A stretch of DNA of 12,581 nt from Thermoleophilia bacterium. GTDB lineage: Bacteria; Actinomycetota; Thermoleophilia; Gaiellales; SKUG01. Positions 6,133-11,923 of this stretch are shown here, one piece after another; within the stretch, counting starts at the first letter, position 1, and every line of letters begins with the position of its first letter. The DNA is taken from NCBI GenBank assembly GCA_025964405.1, contig JAOPYW010000321.1, positions 1 to 12,581 on the forward strand, given 5' to 3'. Made by a program: the position numbers and the translations under genes. Below the pieces are notes generated by a model. That model was not told the origin of the DNA, did not search any database, and worked only from the letters and a program-made list of their open reading frames with translations.

Positions 6133-7941
6133 CTACGCGAAGGCCTGGAAGTCGTCCCACTTCGTCTCGTAGGCGCGGGTGACGCGCACGGCTCCCGTGT
6201 TCACGTCGACGTACCCGAAGACGTAGCGGTTGTCGGAGAAGCGCAGCCCGTCGAACAGCAGCTGCGCGCCGCCCGCCGAGTAGCAGAGGTGGTAGAGCTC
6301 GGTCTCCTGTGCCGGATCGATGAGCGTCCGCTCGGTGCCATCCGACGTGTCGTAGATCGTGGTCACGTAGTGGCCGTCGGCGTTCAGGCCCGAGAGGAAC
6401 AGGTGGTTGAGCACCGCCTTGCCGATCGACAGCTTGGTGATCGCCGTCGTGGTGATGCGCTCGACGTCGGGATACATCCGCACGAGGTGGCTGAATCCGT
6501 TGCCGCTGGAGGTGGCCGCGTAGACCTTGCCGCTGAAGGTGCGCATGAACGGCATGGTGATCGCCGTGCAGTAGTAGTACCCACAGGGCTCCATCCCGTC
6601 GAAGCGCGCACCGGTACGGGCGTCGCCGATCCAGTCGACCGGATCGACGGTGCCGGTGGCCGAGATGACTCGACGGACCGCAACGGCGTTGCCACGCGTG
6701 CCGTAGTAGACGTTGCCGTCGGGAAACTCCTTGAGGAAGGTCGACTCGTAGATCTCGATCGAGTGGAGTGACCCGTCGGGCGCGATGCGGCGGAGCCAGC
6801 CGTGGTAGCTCGTCGTCGTCGAGCCCGTCACGAACACCGTGCCGTCACCCTTGACGAGGAAATCGCTCATGCGCGCGTAGTCGGTGACGAGGTCGCGGTG
6901 CTGGGTGCCGTCGAACCGACGGAGCACGGTCGGACCGGTCGCATCCTGCCCTGCGTAGTAGACCGCGCCGGAGTCGTCGAACTGCACGACGTCGGTGTCG
7001 TGGGCGCCGCCCCACCAGGTGGAGGTGAGCCGATCATCGACGCAGCTCGGCACGCCGGATTCGCGGTCGACCGCCACGATGATGCACCGTGCGTCACCGG
7101 TGTCGCCGCCGAGTGACATCGGGTAGTGGAGGATCAGGTAGGTGATGCCCGTCGGTGAGATGAGGAACTTGCGCACCGACAGGCTCCCGGTCGTGACCGC
7201 GTCGGAGACGGCACCATCGGCGGCCACGGCATCGAGGTTGGAGCCGGGGCCTGACGTCGAGCTGTTCGCGCTCGTGAGCGCGAGCCCGACCGCCCCCTTG
7301 AGCGCGAGGCGCACGGGCGCGGCAGGCGTCGCCGGCTCGGCGCCCAGGCCGTTGCAGGCCTTCTGGGCGACTCGCGCGGTTGCTGCGATGGAGGTGGCTT
7401 CGCGCAGGCGCGTGGTACGTGTGCTGCCCTTGGCGAGCCGCGCGGCGGCCTTGGCGTTGAGCACGGCCTGCTTGTAGCTGGTGAAGTAGGCGCCCGATGC
7501 CGTTCCGGCGAGCCACTGCCACGAGCGCGTGCTCGTGCGGCCGCAGGTGACGGCCCCCGTGACCCGAAGGTTGGTCGCCGTCAACTTGCGTGCGCCGTTG
7601 GGCTGCTCGCACGCCGGGCCTTCGAGCTTGACGCGCTTGAGCAGCGCCGCAGCCTGCCGTCGGTACAGCTTCGCCCGACCGCCCGAGATGGCGCGCGCCA
7701 TCTTCGCGAGGTTCGCGGCCTGGCGTGCATAGGTCACGTAGCCGTCGCCGTAGTAGTTCGTGACCGGCAGCCACTTCGCGCTGAACTTGCCGCAGTACGT
7801 GCCGTCGATCGACTTCACCTTGCCCGCAGTGAGGCGCTGGGCGCCCGCATACTGCGTCGGGTAAGACGCGGCTGATGCCGCACCGACTCCCAGCATCATC
7901 GTCACCACGGCACAGCCCAGCACGACCCACGACCCACGCAT
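6133..7941 (-). CDS. Secreted protein: two ~80-aa cysteine modules plus beta-propeller-like domain
   Basis: A 602-residue exported protein. Residues 1-25 are a signal peptide (hydrophobic run, ASA-AS cleavage site). GGAGG lies 4 nt before the ATG at 7941. Residues 34-112 and 117-197 are tandem copies of one module: each opens A-x-(R/K)-LTA, has an early CG (C50; C133), a central aromatic/Tyr stretch, an Ala-rich helix, and a closing Cys (C111; C196). A disulfide in each copy is likely. After a low-complexity linker (about 200-255), seven repeats follow of the form DG-x-V-Y/F ... LRR-x2-PDG (about 262-303, 322-345, 364-390, 406-430, 469-492, 520-542, 568-590), which suggests a seven-bladed propeller. 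No catalytic motif is seen. A binding or scaffold role outside the cell is inferred. I cannot name the family. Confidence 0.8.
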   Translation of the reverse strand: MRGSWVVLGCAVVTMMLGVGAASAASYPTQYAGAQRLTAGKVKSIDGTYCGKFSAKWLPVTNYYGDGYVTYARQAANLAKMARAISGGRAKLYRRQAAALLKRVKLEGPACEQPNGARKLTATNLRVTGAVTCGRTSTRSWQWLAGTASGAYFTSYKQAVLNAKAAARLAKGSTRTTRLREATSIAATARVAQKACNGLGAEPATPAAPVRLALKGAVGLALTSANSSTSGPGSNLDAVAADGAVSDAVTTGSLSVRKFLISPTGITYLILHYPMSLGGDTGDARCIIVAVDRESGVPSCVDDRLTSTWWGGAHDTDVVQFDDSGAVYYAGQDATGPTVLRRFDGTQHRDLVTDYARMSDFLVKGDGTVFVTGSTTTSYHGWLRRIAPDGSLHSIEIYESTFLKEFPDGNVYYGTRGNAVAVRRVISATGTVDPVDWIGDARTGARFDGMEPCGYYYCTAITMPFMRTFSGKVYAATSSGNGFSHLVRMYPDVERITTTAITKLSIGKAVLNHLFLSGLNADGHYVTTIYDTSDGTERTLIDPAQETELYHLCYSAGGAQLLFDGLRFSDNRYVFGYVDVNTGAVRVTRAYETKWDDFQAFA

Positions 7942-8078
7942 ACGTCCTCCCCAGAACGTCGTAACACCCATCCATGCATCGGACGGTTGGGGCGTCTGAC
8001 TGAGCGGCGAAGATGTAAGGAATTTGCGCAGCGTCCAGCCGCGTGCGCGATGGGCACCCAAGGCCGGCCAGGTGCAGG

Positions 8079-8873
8079 TCAGGGTGCGTACGCCTGCTCG
8101 GCCGTGCAGAACCAGGTCGTGCGGCCGCCGACCGTGGCTCGGCCCAGTGGAGCCTGACAGCGCGGGCACACACCTCCCGGCGTGCGGTGCGTGATGAAGC
8201 TGCCGGTGTGTACGCCCCCGAGTTCGATGGCCGAACGCGTGGCGCGACGGAGCACGCGGCGCAGCTCGTCGAGCTCCGCGTCGGCGAGATCACTCGCCGG
8301 GCGAGCCGGAGCTTGGCGCGCGAGCCAGAGTGTCTGGTCGGCGAGCAGGTTGCCCACGCCAGCGATCGCGTGCTGGTCGAGCAGCCGCGCCTTGAGCGGC
8401 GCGTGACTCCTACCGATGCGCCTGCGGAACTCGTCGCGGGAGATCTCCATCGCGTCAGGACCGAGCCGATCGATGTTCGGGTCGAGCACCACACGCCCGA
8501 GCCGGCGCTTGTCGAACAGCGCGAGCTCACCGCCGTCCGCGAAGCGCACGCTGAAGCGGGTCCAGGGCGAATCGGCGGGGCCCATGCTGCGCGGCTGGGG
8601 GTCGCCACCCGAGAACTCGTCGACGATGATGCGTCCGCTCATGCCGAGGTGCAGGCCGAGCACGGGCCCGTCACCCGAGAGCTCGCACCACATCGACTTG
8701 CCGCGCCGACACGCACGCTCGATCGTGCGTCCCACCAGTGCTGCCGCGATCTCACCCGGAGCGTGCGGCCGACAGACCCAGGTGTCGGAGTCGTCGACCG
8801 CGACGATCTCGCGGTCGAGCGCATGGTCGGCGATCACGGAGCGGGCGCGTTCGACTTCGGGCAGCTCGGGCAT
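8079..8873 (-). CDS. mutM: Fpg/Nei-family DNA glycosylase/AP lyase
   Basis: The 264-residue protein begins MPELPEVE, so after Met removal the catalytic Pro1 and Glu2 are present. The beta-hairpin Lys59 (RRGKS), HLGMSGR (75-81), GVGNLLADQTLW (172-183) and the C-terminal zinc-finger loop GGRTTWFC (249-256) with Arg251 also match the family. Such enzymes excise oxidised bases (8-oxoguanine, FaPy or oxidised pyrimidines) and cut the abasic site by beta,delta-elimination. Fpg versus Nei specificity cannot be fixed. The zinc finger is atypical: C236-PR-C239 and C256 are present, but the usual fourth Cys (CPxCQ) is replaced, giving CTAEQ with Glu259. The start at 8873 is fixed by the N-terminal proline. 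It is the last gene of the mmcQ-SGNH-fpg cluster, 20 nt after the SGNH stop, with GAGGAG about 11 nt upstream. Confidence 0.93.
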   Translation of the reverse strand: MPELPEVERARSVIADHALDREIVAVDDSDTWVCRPHAPGEIAAALVGRTIERACRRGKSMWCELSGDGPVLGLHLGMSGRIIVDEFSGGDPQPRSMGPADSPWTRFSVRFADGGELALFDKRRLGRVVLDPNIDRLGPDAMEISRDEFRRRIGRSHAPLKARLLDQHAIAGVGNLLADQTLWLARQAPARPASDLADAELDELRRVLRRATRSAIELGGVHTGSFITHRTPGGVCPRCQAPLGRATVGGRTTWFCTAEQAYAP

Positions 8874-8893
8874 GGCGGGTGCGGCTCCTCGTG

Positions 8894-9685
8894 TCAGTCG
8901 CAGTCGTCGGCGAAGGCACCGGTGGGCGTGCGCGGCTCGCGCCACGCCGTCGCGCCGAGCATGGCATACCCCGTCACGTCGGGATGATTGCCATCGTCGG
9001 TGCGGTCCTTCGGCATGCGGTCGGGGTGCGCGGGGTCGTCGAGGGTCGCGAAGAACGGCAACACGGGCACGCCCCCGCGTTTCGCGAGTGCGTGGACCTT
9101 CGCGTTGAGGTCTCGGATCGGCTGGGCCGACGTGGGGTAGCCGTTATTCCAGGGCAGCACGTCTGCGAGCGCGACCTGCAGGCCGTCGCCCCGCGCGCGC
9201 TCGGCCAGGCAGGCGAGGTCGTGCGCGGCCTCGTCGATGTCGCGCCCCTGCACGATGTCGTTGATGCCGCCCTGGATCACGACGGCGTCAGCGCCTTTCG
9301 TGCAGGCCTCATAGCGCGCAGCGATCTCGTCGGTGCGCTCACCCCACACGCCGCAGTTGCGCAGCGTCGCTCCGCCGCGGGCCCGCACCGAGCGCTGCCA
9401 CTGGCTCCGTTCGTCGACCTGCTCGAAGCCCTTGCGGGTCGCGGGGTCGGGATCCCAGAGTGGGCTGCCCGCCACGATCGAGTCGCCGAGGGTCGCGATG
9501 ACGCGGTCACTCGGCACCGCCGCGATCGACCCGCCCCGCACGGCGTCGGGATCCGGGCGTACGTCAGCCGGGGCGCCGTCACCGCGCTGGGCACCACACC
9601 CGGCGACCGCGAGGGCGCAGAGCACGAGTACGGCTCCCCCGCTACGGATGCGGAAGGTCGAAGATCGAGGTCGGGCAGGGAGCAT
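8894..9685 (-). CDS. SGNH/GDSL hydrolase lipoprotein
   Basis: The protein has a lipoprotein signal: a basic n-region, a hydrophobic run and the lipobox LAVAGC with the lipidated Cys30. The four SGNH blocks follow: GDS (Ser69), the Gly in NCGVWGE (112-115), GGIND (Asn142) and DGNH (Asp231, His234). It is therefore probably a membrane-anchored esterase or acyl-hydrolase acting outside the cytoplasm on lipids or acylated glycans. I chose ATG 9685 (263 aa) because AGGT lies 6 nt before it and the signal peptide has normal length. A GTG at 9721 overlaps the MmcQ stop as GTGA and would add 12 residues, so it is a real alternative. It is the middle gene of a three-gene minus-strand cluster. Confidence 0.88.
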   Translation of the reverse strand: MLPARPRSSTFRIRSGGAVLVLCALAVAGCGAQRGDGAPADVRPDPDAVRGGSIAAVPSDRVIATLGDSIVAGSPLWDPDPATRKGFEQVDERSQWQRSVRARGGATLRNCGVWGERTDEIAARYEACTKGADAVVIQGGINDIVQGRDIDEAAHDLACLAERARGDGLQVALADVLPWNNGYPTSAQPIRDLNAKVHALAKRGGVPVLPFFATLDDPAHPDRMPKDRTDDGNHPDVTGYAMLGATAWREPRTPTGAFADDCD

Positions 9686-9717
9686 GCAATGACCTACGCG
9701 CAGCGCGGCGGAGCGGT

Positions 9718-10032
9718 TCACCTGACGAGGTCGTGGCTGTCTTCGATGAGGTCGCGCACGAGCTGGTCGGGGGCATCTCCGTTGAGCGTGATCGTGACCC
9801 AGTGGCGCTTGTTGAGGTGATAGCCCGGGACGATCGACTCGTAGTCGGCGCGTAGCGACTCGAGCAACTCCGGGTTGCCCTTCAGGCTCACGGTCAGCGG
9901 CTCCGTGTCTCGGCGGGTGAGCGCGAAGATCTTGCCGCCGACCTTGAACACGGCGGTGTGTGGTCCGAACGGGAAGCTCTCGTCGGAGCCGGCCTGCTCG
10001 AGGCAGAAGGAGCGGAGTGCGGCAGCATCCAT
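9718..10032 (-). CDS. MmcQ/YjbR family DNA-binding-like protein
   Basis: The 104 residues carry the family signature from end to end: ESFPFGPHTAVFKVGGKIFA (18-37), LKGNPELLESLR (50-61), Y64 then SIVPGYHLNKRHWVTI (66-81), and the closing LIEDSHDLV. This CyaY-like double-wing fold is annotated as DNA-binding in Pfam, but the biological role of most members is unknown. The ATG at 10032 has no Shine-Dalgarno. A TAGCCT box stands exactly 6 nt upstream, so the transcript may be leaderless. Its stop overlaps a GTG of the lipoprotein frame (GTGA), linking it to the SGNH and fpg genes. It diverges from the cupin gene with 29 nt between starts. Confidence 0.9.
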   Translation of the reverse strand: MDAAALRSFCLEQAGSDESFPFGPHTAVFKVGGKIFALTRRDTEPLTVSLKGNPELLESLRADYESIVPGYHLNKRHWVTITLNGDAPDQLVRDLIEDSHDLVR

Positions 10033-10038
10033 GCAGTC

Positions 10039-10044
10039 AGGCTA
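10039..10044 (-). promoter_or_regulatory. Candidate -10 box of a leaderless promoter (TAGCCT)
   Basis: TAGCCT on the minus strand is followed by 6 nt and the ATG of the MmcQ gene. It lies 5 bp from the opposed box of the cupin gene. No convincing -35 is seen. Confidence 0.48.
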
Positions 10045-10049
10045 GCGCG

Positions 10050-10055
10050 TAGTCT
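10050..10055 (+). promoter_or_regulatory. Candidate -10 box of a leaderless promoter (TAGTCT)
   Basis: TAGTCT, then 6 nt (GCGGGC), then the ATG of the cupin gene. The nitroreductase gene shows the same hexamer and spacing. There is no Shine-Dalgarno and no convincing -35. Confidence 0.52.
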
Positions 10056-10061
10056 GCGGGC

Positions 10062-10541
10062 ATGCAGACGTCCGACTTCGCCAATCCCACGTTCGAGTAC
10101 GACCACACCGACCCCGCGCAGTTCGCCGCGGGAATGGTGCGACCCGGCAAGCAGTTCGGGGCGACCCAGACGGGTGTCAGCCTGTACGAACTGCCGCCCG
10201 GAACGTCGAACTGCCCGTACCACTACGAGTACGCCGAGGAGGAGTGGGCGATGCCGCTCGACGGGCCCGTGACGCTGCGGGATCCCGACGGCGAGCACGT
10301 GCTCGCACCGATGCAGCTGGTGTTCTTCCCGCGCGGGCCGAAGGGTGCGCACCAGCTGCGCAATGACGGCGACCAGCCCGTGCGTATGCTCATGTTCGGA
10401 GCGGTGACCCCGATCGCGGCGAGCGTCTACCCCGACAGCGACAAGATCGGCATCTGGACGGGCGACCCCGACGCCGACGGACTGTTCCGACGCGCGTCGA
10501 AGGTGGAGTACTACACCGACCAGCCGGGCGTCGACGCCTAG
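10062..10541 (+). CDS. Cupin-domain protein
   Basis: A 159-residue single cupin. Motif 1 reads G47-x6-H54-Y-E56-x4-E61-x6-G68 and motif 2 reads P90-x-G92-x4-H97-x3-N101. These are the metal-binding beta-barrel strands, with Glu56 in the place of the usual second His, so the candidate ligands are H54, E56 or E61, and H97. The C-terminal tail (about 115-159) with Asp-rich loops is extra to the barrel. The function is not predictable. Sugar- or phenol-related enzymes and ligand-binding regulators share this fold. The ATG at 10062 has a TAGTCT box 6 nt before it and no ribosome-binding site. The gene diverges from MmcQ, and its TAG stop shares the CTAG at 10538-10541 with the convergent FMN reductase. 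Confidence 0.85.
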   Translation: MQTSDFANPTFEYDHTDPAQFAAGMVRPGKQFGATQTGVSLYELPPGTSNCPYHYEYAEEEWAMPLDGPVTLRDPDGEHVLAPMQLVFFPRGPKGAHQLRNDGDQPVRMLMFGAVTPIAASVYPDSDKIGIWTGDPDADGLFRRASKVEYYTDQPGVDA

Positions 10542-10551
10542 GAGTCGGCGC
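10528..10551. terminator. Hairpin with the shared CTAG stop in its loop
   Basis: GCGTCGAC (10528-10535) pairs with GTCGGCGC (10544-10551) over 8 bp with one G-U. The loop contains CTAG (10538-10541), which is the stop codon of both convergent genes. It has no T-tract. On the minus-strand transcript the wobble becomes an A-C mismatch. Confidence 0.35.
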
Positions 10552-11107
10552 GAAGGCTGCGGAGCGCAGCTTCCCAGCGAACGAGTTCGTTGAGCATGAC
10601 GGTCGACGACTGCTGCATGATCTCGTTCGGCACGACGGCACCATCGTCGTCGATGAACTGCGTGAAGAAGGGCAGTGACACCGCTTCGACGAGCGGCACG
10701 ACCTTGAGCGCGACGAGCGCCTCCTTGGTCGTGACGGCGGCGCGCAGGCCGGCCGACACGCCGCCGTAGCTGACGATGCCTGCGGGCTTGTAGGCCCATT
10801 CGCGGTTCACGAACGTGAACGCGTTCACGAGTGCGGCCGGCATGAAGTGGTTGTACTCGGGGATCACGAAGAGGTACGCATCGGCGCGCGCGACCGAGGC
10901 GGCCCAGGCCTTCGTGTGCTCGTGCTCGTAGACGCCGCTCGCGGGATGCTGCGCCTCGTCGTAGTTGGGGAGGTCGACCTGCTTGAGGTCGACGACCTCG
11001 ACCTCGAAGCCGCCGTGGTCGCGCGCGCGCTGCGCGATCCACTCGGCGATGGCAGGTCCCTGGCGGCCCGGGCGTGTGCTGGCGATGATCACTTGAAGGA
11101 GCGGCAT
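10538..11107 (-). CDS. NADPH-dependent FMN reductase family (flavodoxin-like)
   Basis: The 189-residue protein has the motifs of the NADPH-dependent FMN reductases: an N-terminal strand and phosphate loop ASTRPGR (9-15), the flavin-contacting PEYNHFMP (83-90), and SYGGVSAGLRA (113-123). Such enzymes reduce free or bound FMN, quinones, azo compounds or metals, using NAD(P)H, in the cytoplasm. The start MPLLQVII at 11107 is placed by the first beta-strand. The longer open frame upstream runs antisense through the nitroreductase gene. No Shine-Dalgarno is visible. A weak CAGACT lies 7 nt upstream, so a leaderless mRNA is possible but less clear. It diverges from the nitroreductase gene by 18 nt and shares its stop region with the cupin gene. 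The two flavoenzymes could share regulation. Confidence 0.9.
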   Translation of the reverse strand: MPLLQVIIASTRPGRQGPAIAEWIAQRARDHGGFEVEVVDLKQVDLPNYDEAQHPASGVYEHEHTKAWAASVARADAYLFVIPEYNHFMPAALVNAFTFVNREWAYKPAGIVSYGGVSAGLRAAVTTKEALVALKVVPLVEAVSLPFFTQFIDDDGAVVPNEIMQQSSTVMLNELVRWEAALRSLRADS

Positions 11108-11113
11108 GGGCGG

Positions 11114-11119
11114 TAGTCT
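11114..11119 (+). promoter_or_regulatory. Candidate -10 box of a leaderless promoter (TAGTCT)
   Basis: TAGTCT, then 6 nt (GCACGC), then the nitroreductase ATG at 11126. A TTGAAG at 11093-11098 could be the -35 with a short 15-bp spacer. The box and spacing match those before the cupin gene. Confidence 0.55.
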
Positions 11120-11125
11120 GCACGC

Positions 11126-11635
11126 ATGGACGTCCTCGAAGCAATCCAGCAGCGCCGTACCGTCAAGAAGTACCTCCCGGATGCCGTGCCGGCGGAGCAG
11201 CTCGACTGCATCCTCGACGCAGCGAAGTGGGCGCCCTGCCACCGCATGACCGAGCCGTGGCGATTCCGGGTGGTTGGGCCGGTGACGCTCGGGCGTCTCG
11301 CGACCGTGGCCGGGGAGGGTGCGGCGAAGCTGATGCGCGCGCCCACGCTGGTGGTGGCGTCGTATGCGCCGAGCCCCCTGCCGCTGCACGCCGCCGAGGA
11401 CGAACAGGCAGCGGCGTGCGCGATCTACGCCGTGTTGCTGGCCGCTGAAGCGGAGGGCCTCGCGAGCTACTGGCGCACGCCCGGCATCCTGCGCAGCGAG
11501 GAGGGCCGCGCCGCCCTGCAGCTCCCCGCCGAAGAACGCACCCTCGGCCTCCTCCACTTCGGCCTGCCGAAGAAGTCGCGCCCCGAAGCCCCACCCCGCC
11601 AGGGCACCGACGCCTACGTCACCTGGCTCGACTGA
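11126..11635 (+). CDS. Nitroreductase family protein (YdjA-like)
   Basis: The 169-residue protein matches the short YdjA-type nitroreductases: RRTVKKY (10-16) with the FMN-phosphate arginines, AAKWAPCHRMTEPWRF (32-47), an EDEQAAACAIYAVLLAAEAE helix (91-110) followed by GLASYWRTP (111-119), and LGLLHFG (140-146). The family binds FMN as a dimer and reduces nitro compounds, quinones or similar substrates with NAD(P)H. The physiological substrate is unknown. The ATG at 11126 lies 6 nt after a TAGTCT box, which suggests a leaderless mRNA. It is divergent from the FMN reductase, and the hairpin at 11826-11857 lies downstream of its stop. Confidence 0.9.
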   Translation: MDVLEAIQQRRTVKKYLPDAVPAEQLDCILDAAKWAPCHRMTEPWRFRVVGPVTLGRLATVAGEGAAKLMRAPTLVVASYAPSPLPLHAAEDEQAAACAIYAVLLAAEAEGLASYWRTPGILRSEEGRAALQLPAEERTLGLLHFGLPKKSRPEAPPRQGTDAYVTWLD

Positions 11636-11825
11636 CACGCATCAGGCCGGAACGATCCGGGCCGTCCGTGGAACGGCGGGGTCGCGAACCTCAGGTAGGT
11701 GAGGGCGTGTGCGTGGTGAGGGCAAGGAGCGCCAGCGTGGGATCGAGGGGACAGCACTGTAGTGCGGACCCGAGAGCAGGCGCGCAGCGCGACGCAGCCA
11801 TCGCCGCGCACACGCCCGAACGACG
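11636..11825. other. Noncoding stretch after the nitroreductase gene
   Basis: I find no supported gene here. A 63-codon frame at 11668-11859 runs into the terminator hairpin and shows no domain or plausible start context. Two short inverted repeats occur: CCTCA/TGAGG (11689-11704) and GCACT/AGTGC around 11755-11766. Neither looks like a known RNA. Confidence 0.5.
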
Positions 11826-11857
11826 ACGGGGTGACACTCGTGAGAGTGTCACCCCGT
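11826..11857. terminator. Strong bidirectional hairpin with GUGA tetraloop
   Basis: ACGGGGTGACACTC pairs perfectly with its complement (14 bp) around a GTGA loop, a GNRA tetraloop on the plus strand. It lies between the convergent nitroreductase (stop 11635) and ferritin-like (stop 11911) genes, 54 nt from the latter. There is no T-tract, as is common for actinobacterial terminators. Confidence 0.65.
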
Positions 11858-11900
11858 AACCGTCTACCGGATCGGTTGGAAGGCGGTGAAGCCCTCCCAG

Positions 11901-11923
11901 CATCGTCGTACTAGCCGACGATG
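11901..11923 (-). terminator. Stem-loop over the stop codon of the ferritin-like gene
   Basis: CATCGTCG (11901-11908) pairs with CGACGATG (11916-11923), 8 bp, and the 7-nt loop holds the TAG stop (11911-11913, minus strand). It has no T-tract and may act with the hairpin at 11826-11857. Confidence 0.35.

Noticed and set aside
7912..7914. Lipidation of Cys10 in the secreted propeller-like protein
   Set aside because: The Cys is within the first ten residues, too early for a lipobox. A normal ASA-AS signal peptidase I site follows at residue 25.
7094..8608. 504-codon minus-strand frame crossing the fpg and propeller-like genes
   Set aside because: It overlaps two well-supported genes in another frame on the same strand and shows only Ser/Arg-rich shadow sequence.
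9894..11144. Long minus-strand frame (416 codons), antisense to the cupin gene and out of frame with the FMN reductase
   Set aside because: Arg/Pro/His-rich composition without any motif. The FMN reductase and MmcQ genes on the same strand in other frames have clear family signatures. This is a GC-rich shadow frame.
11668..11859. 63-residue small protein in the gap after the nitroreductase gene
   Set aside because: Its end runs through the hairpin at 11826-11857, the composition is Arg-rich, and no Shine-Dalgarno or TAnnnT box stands before its start.
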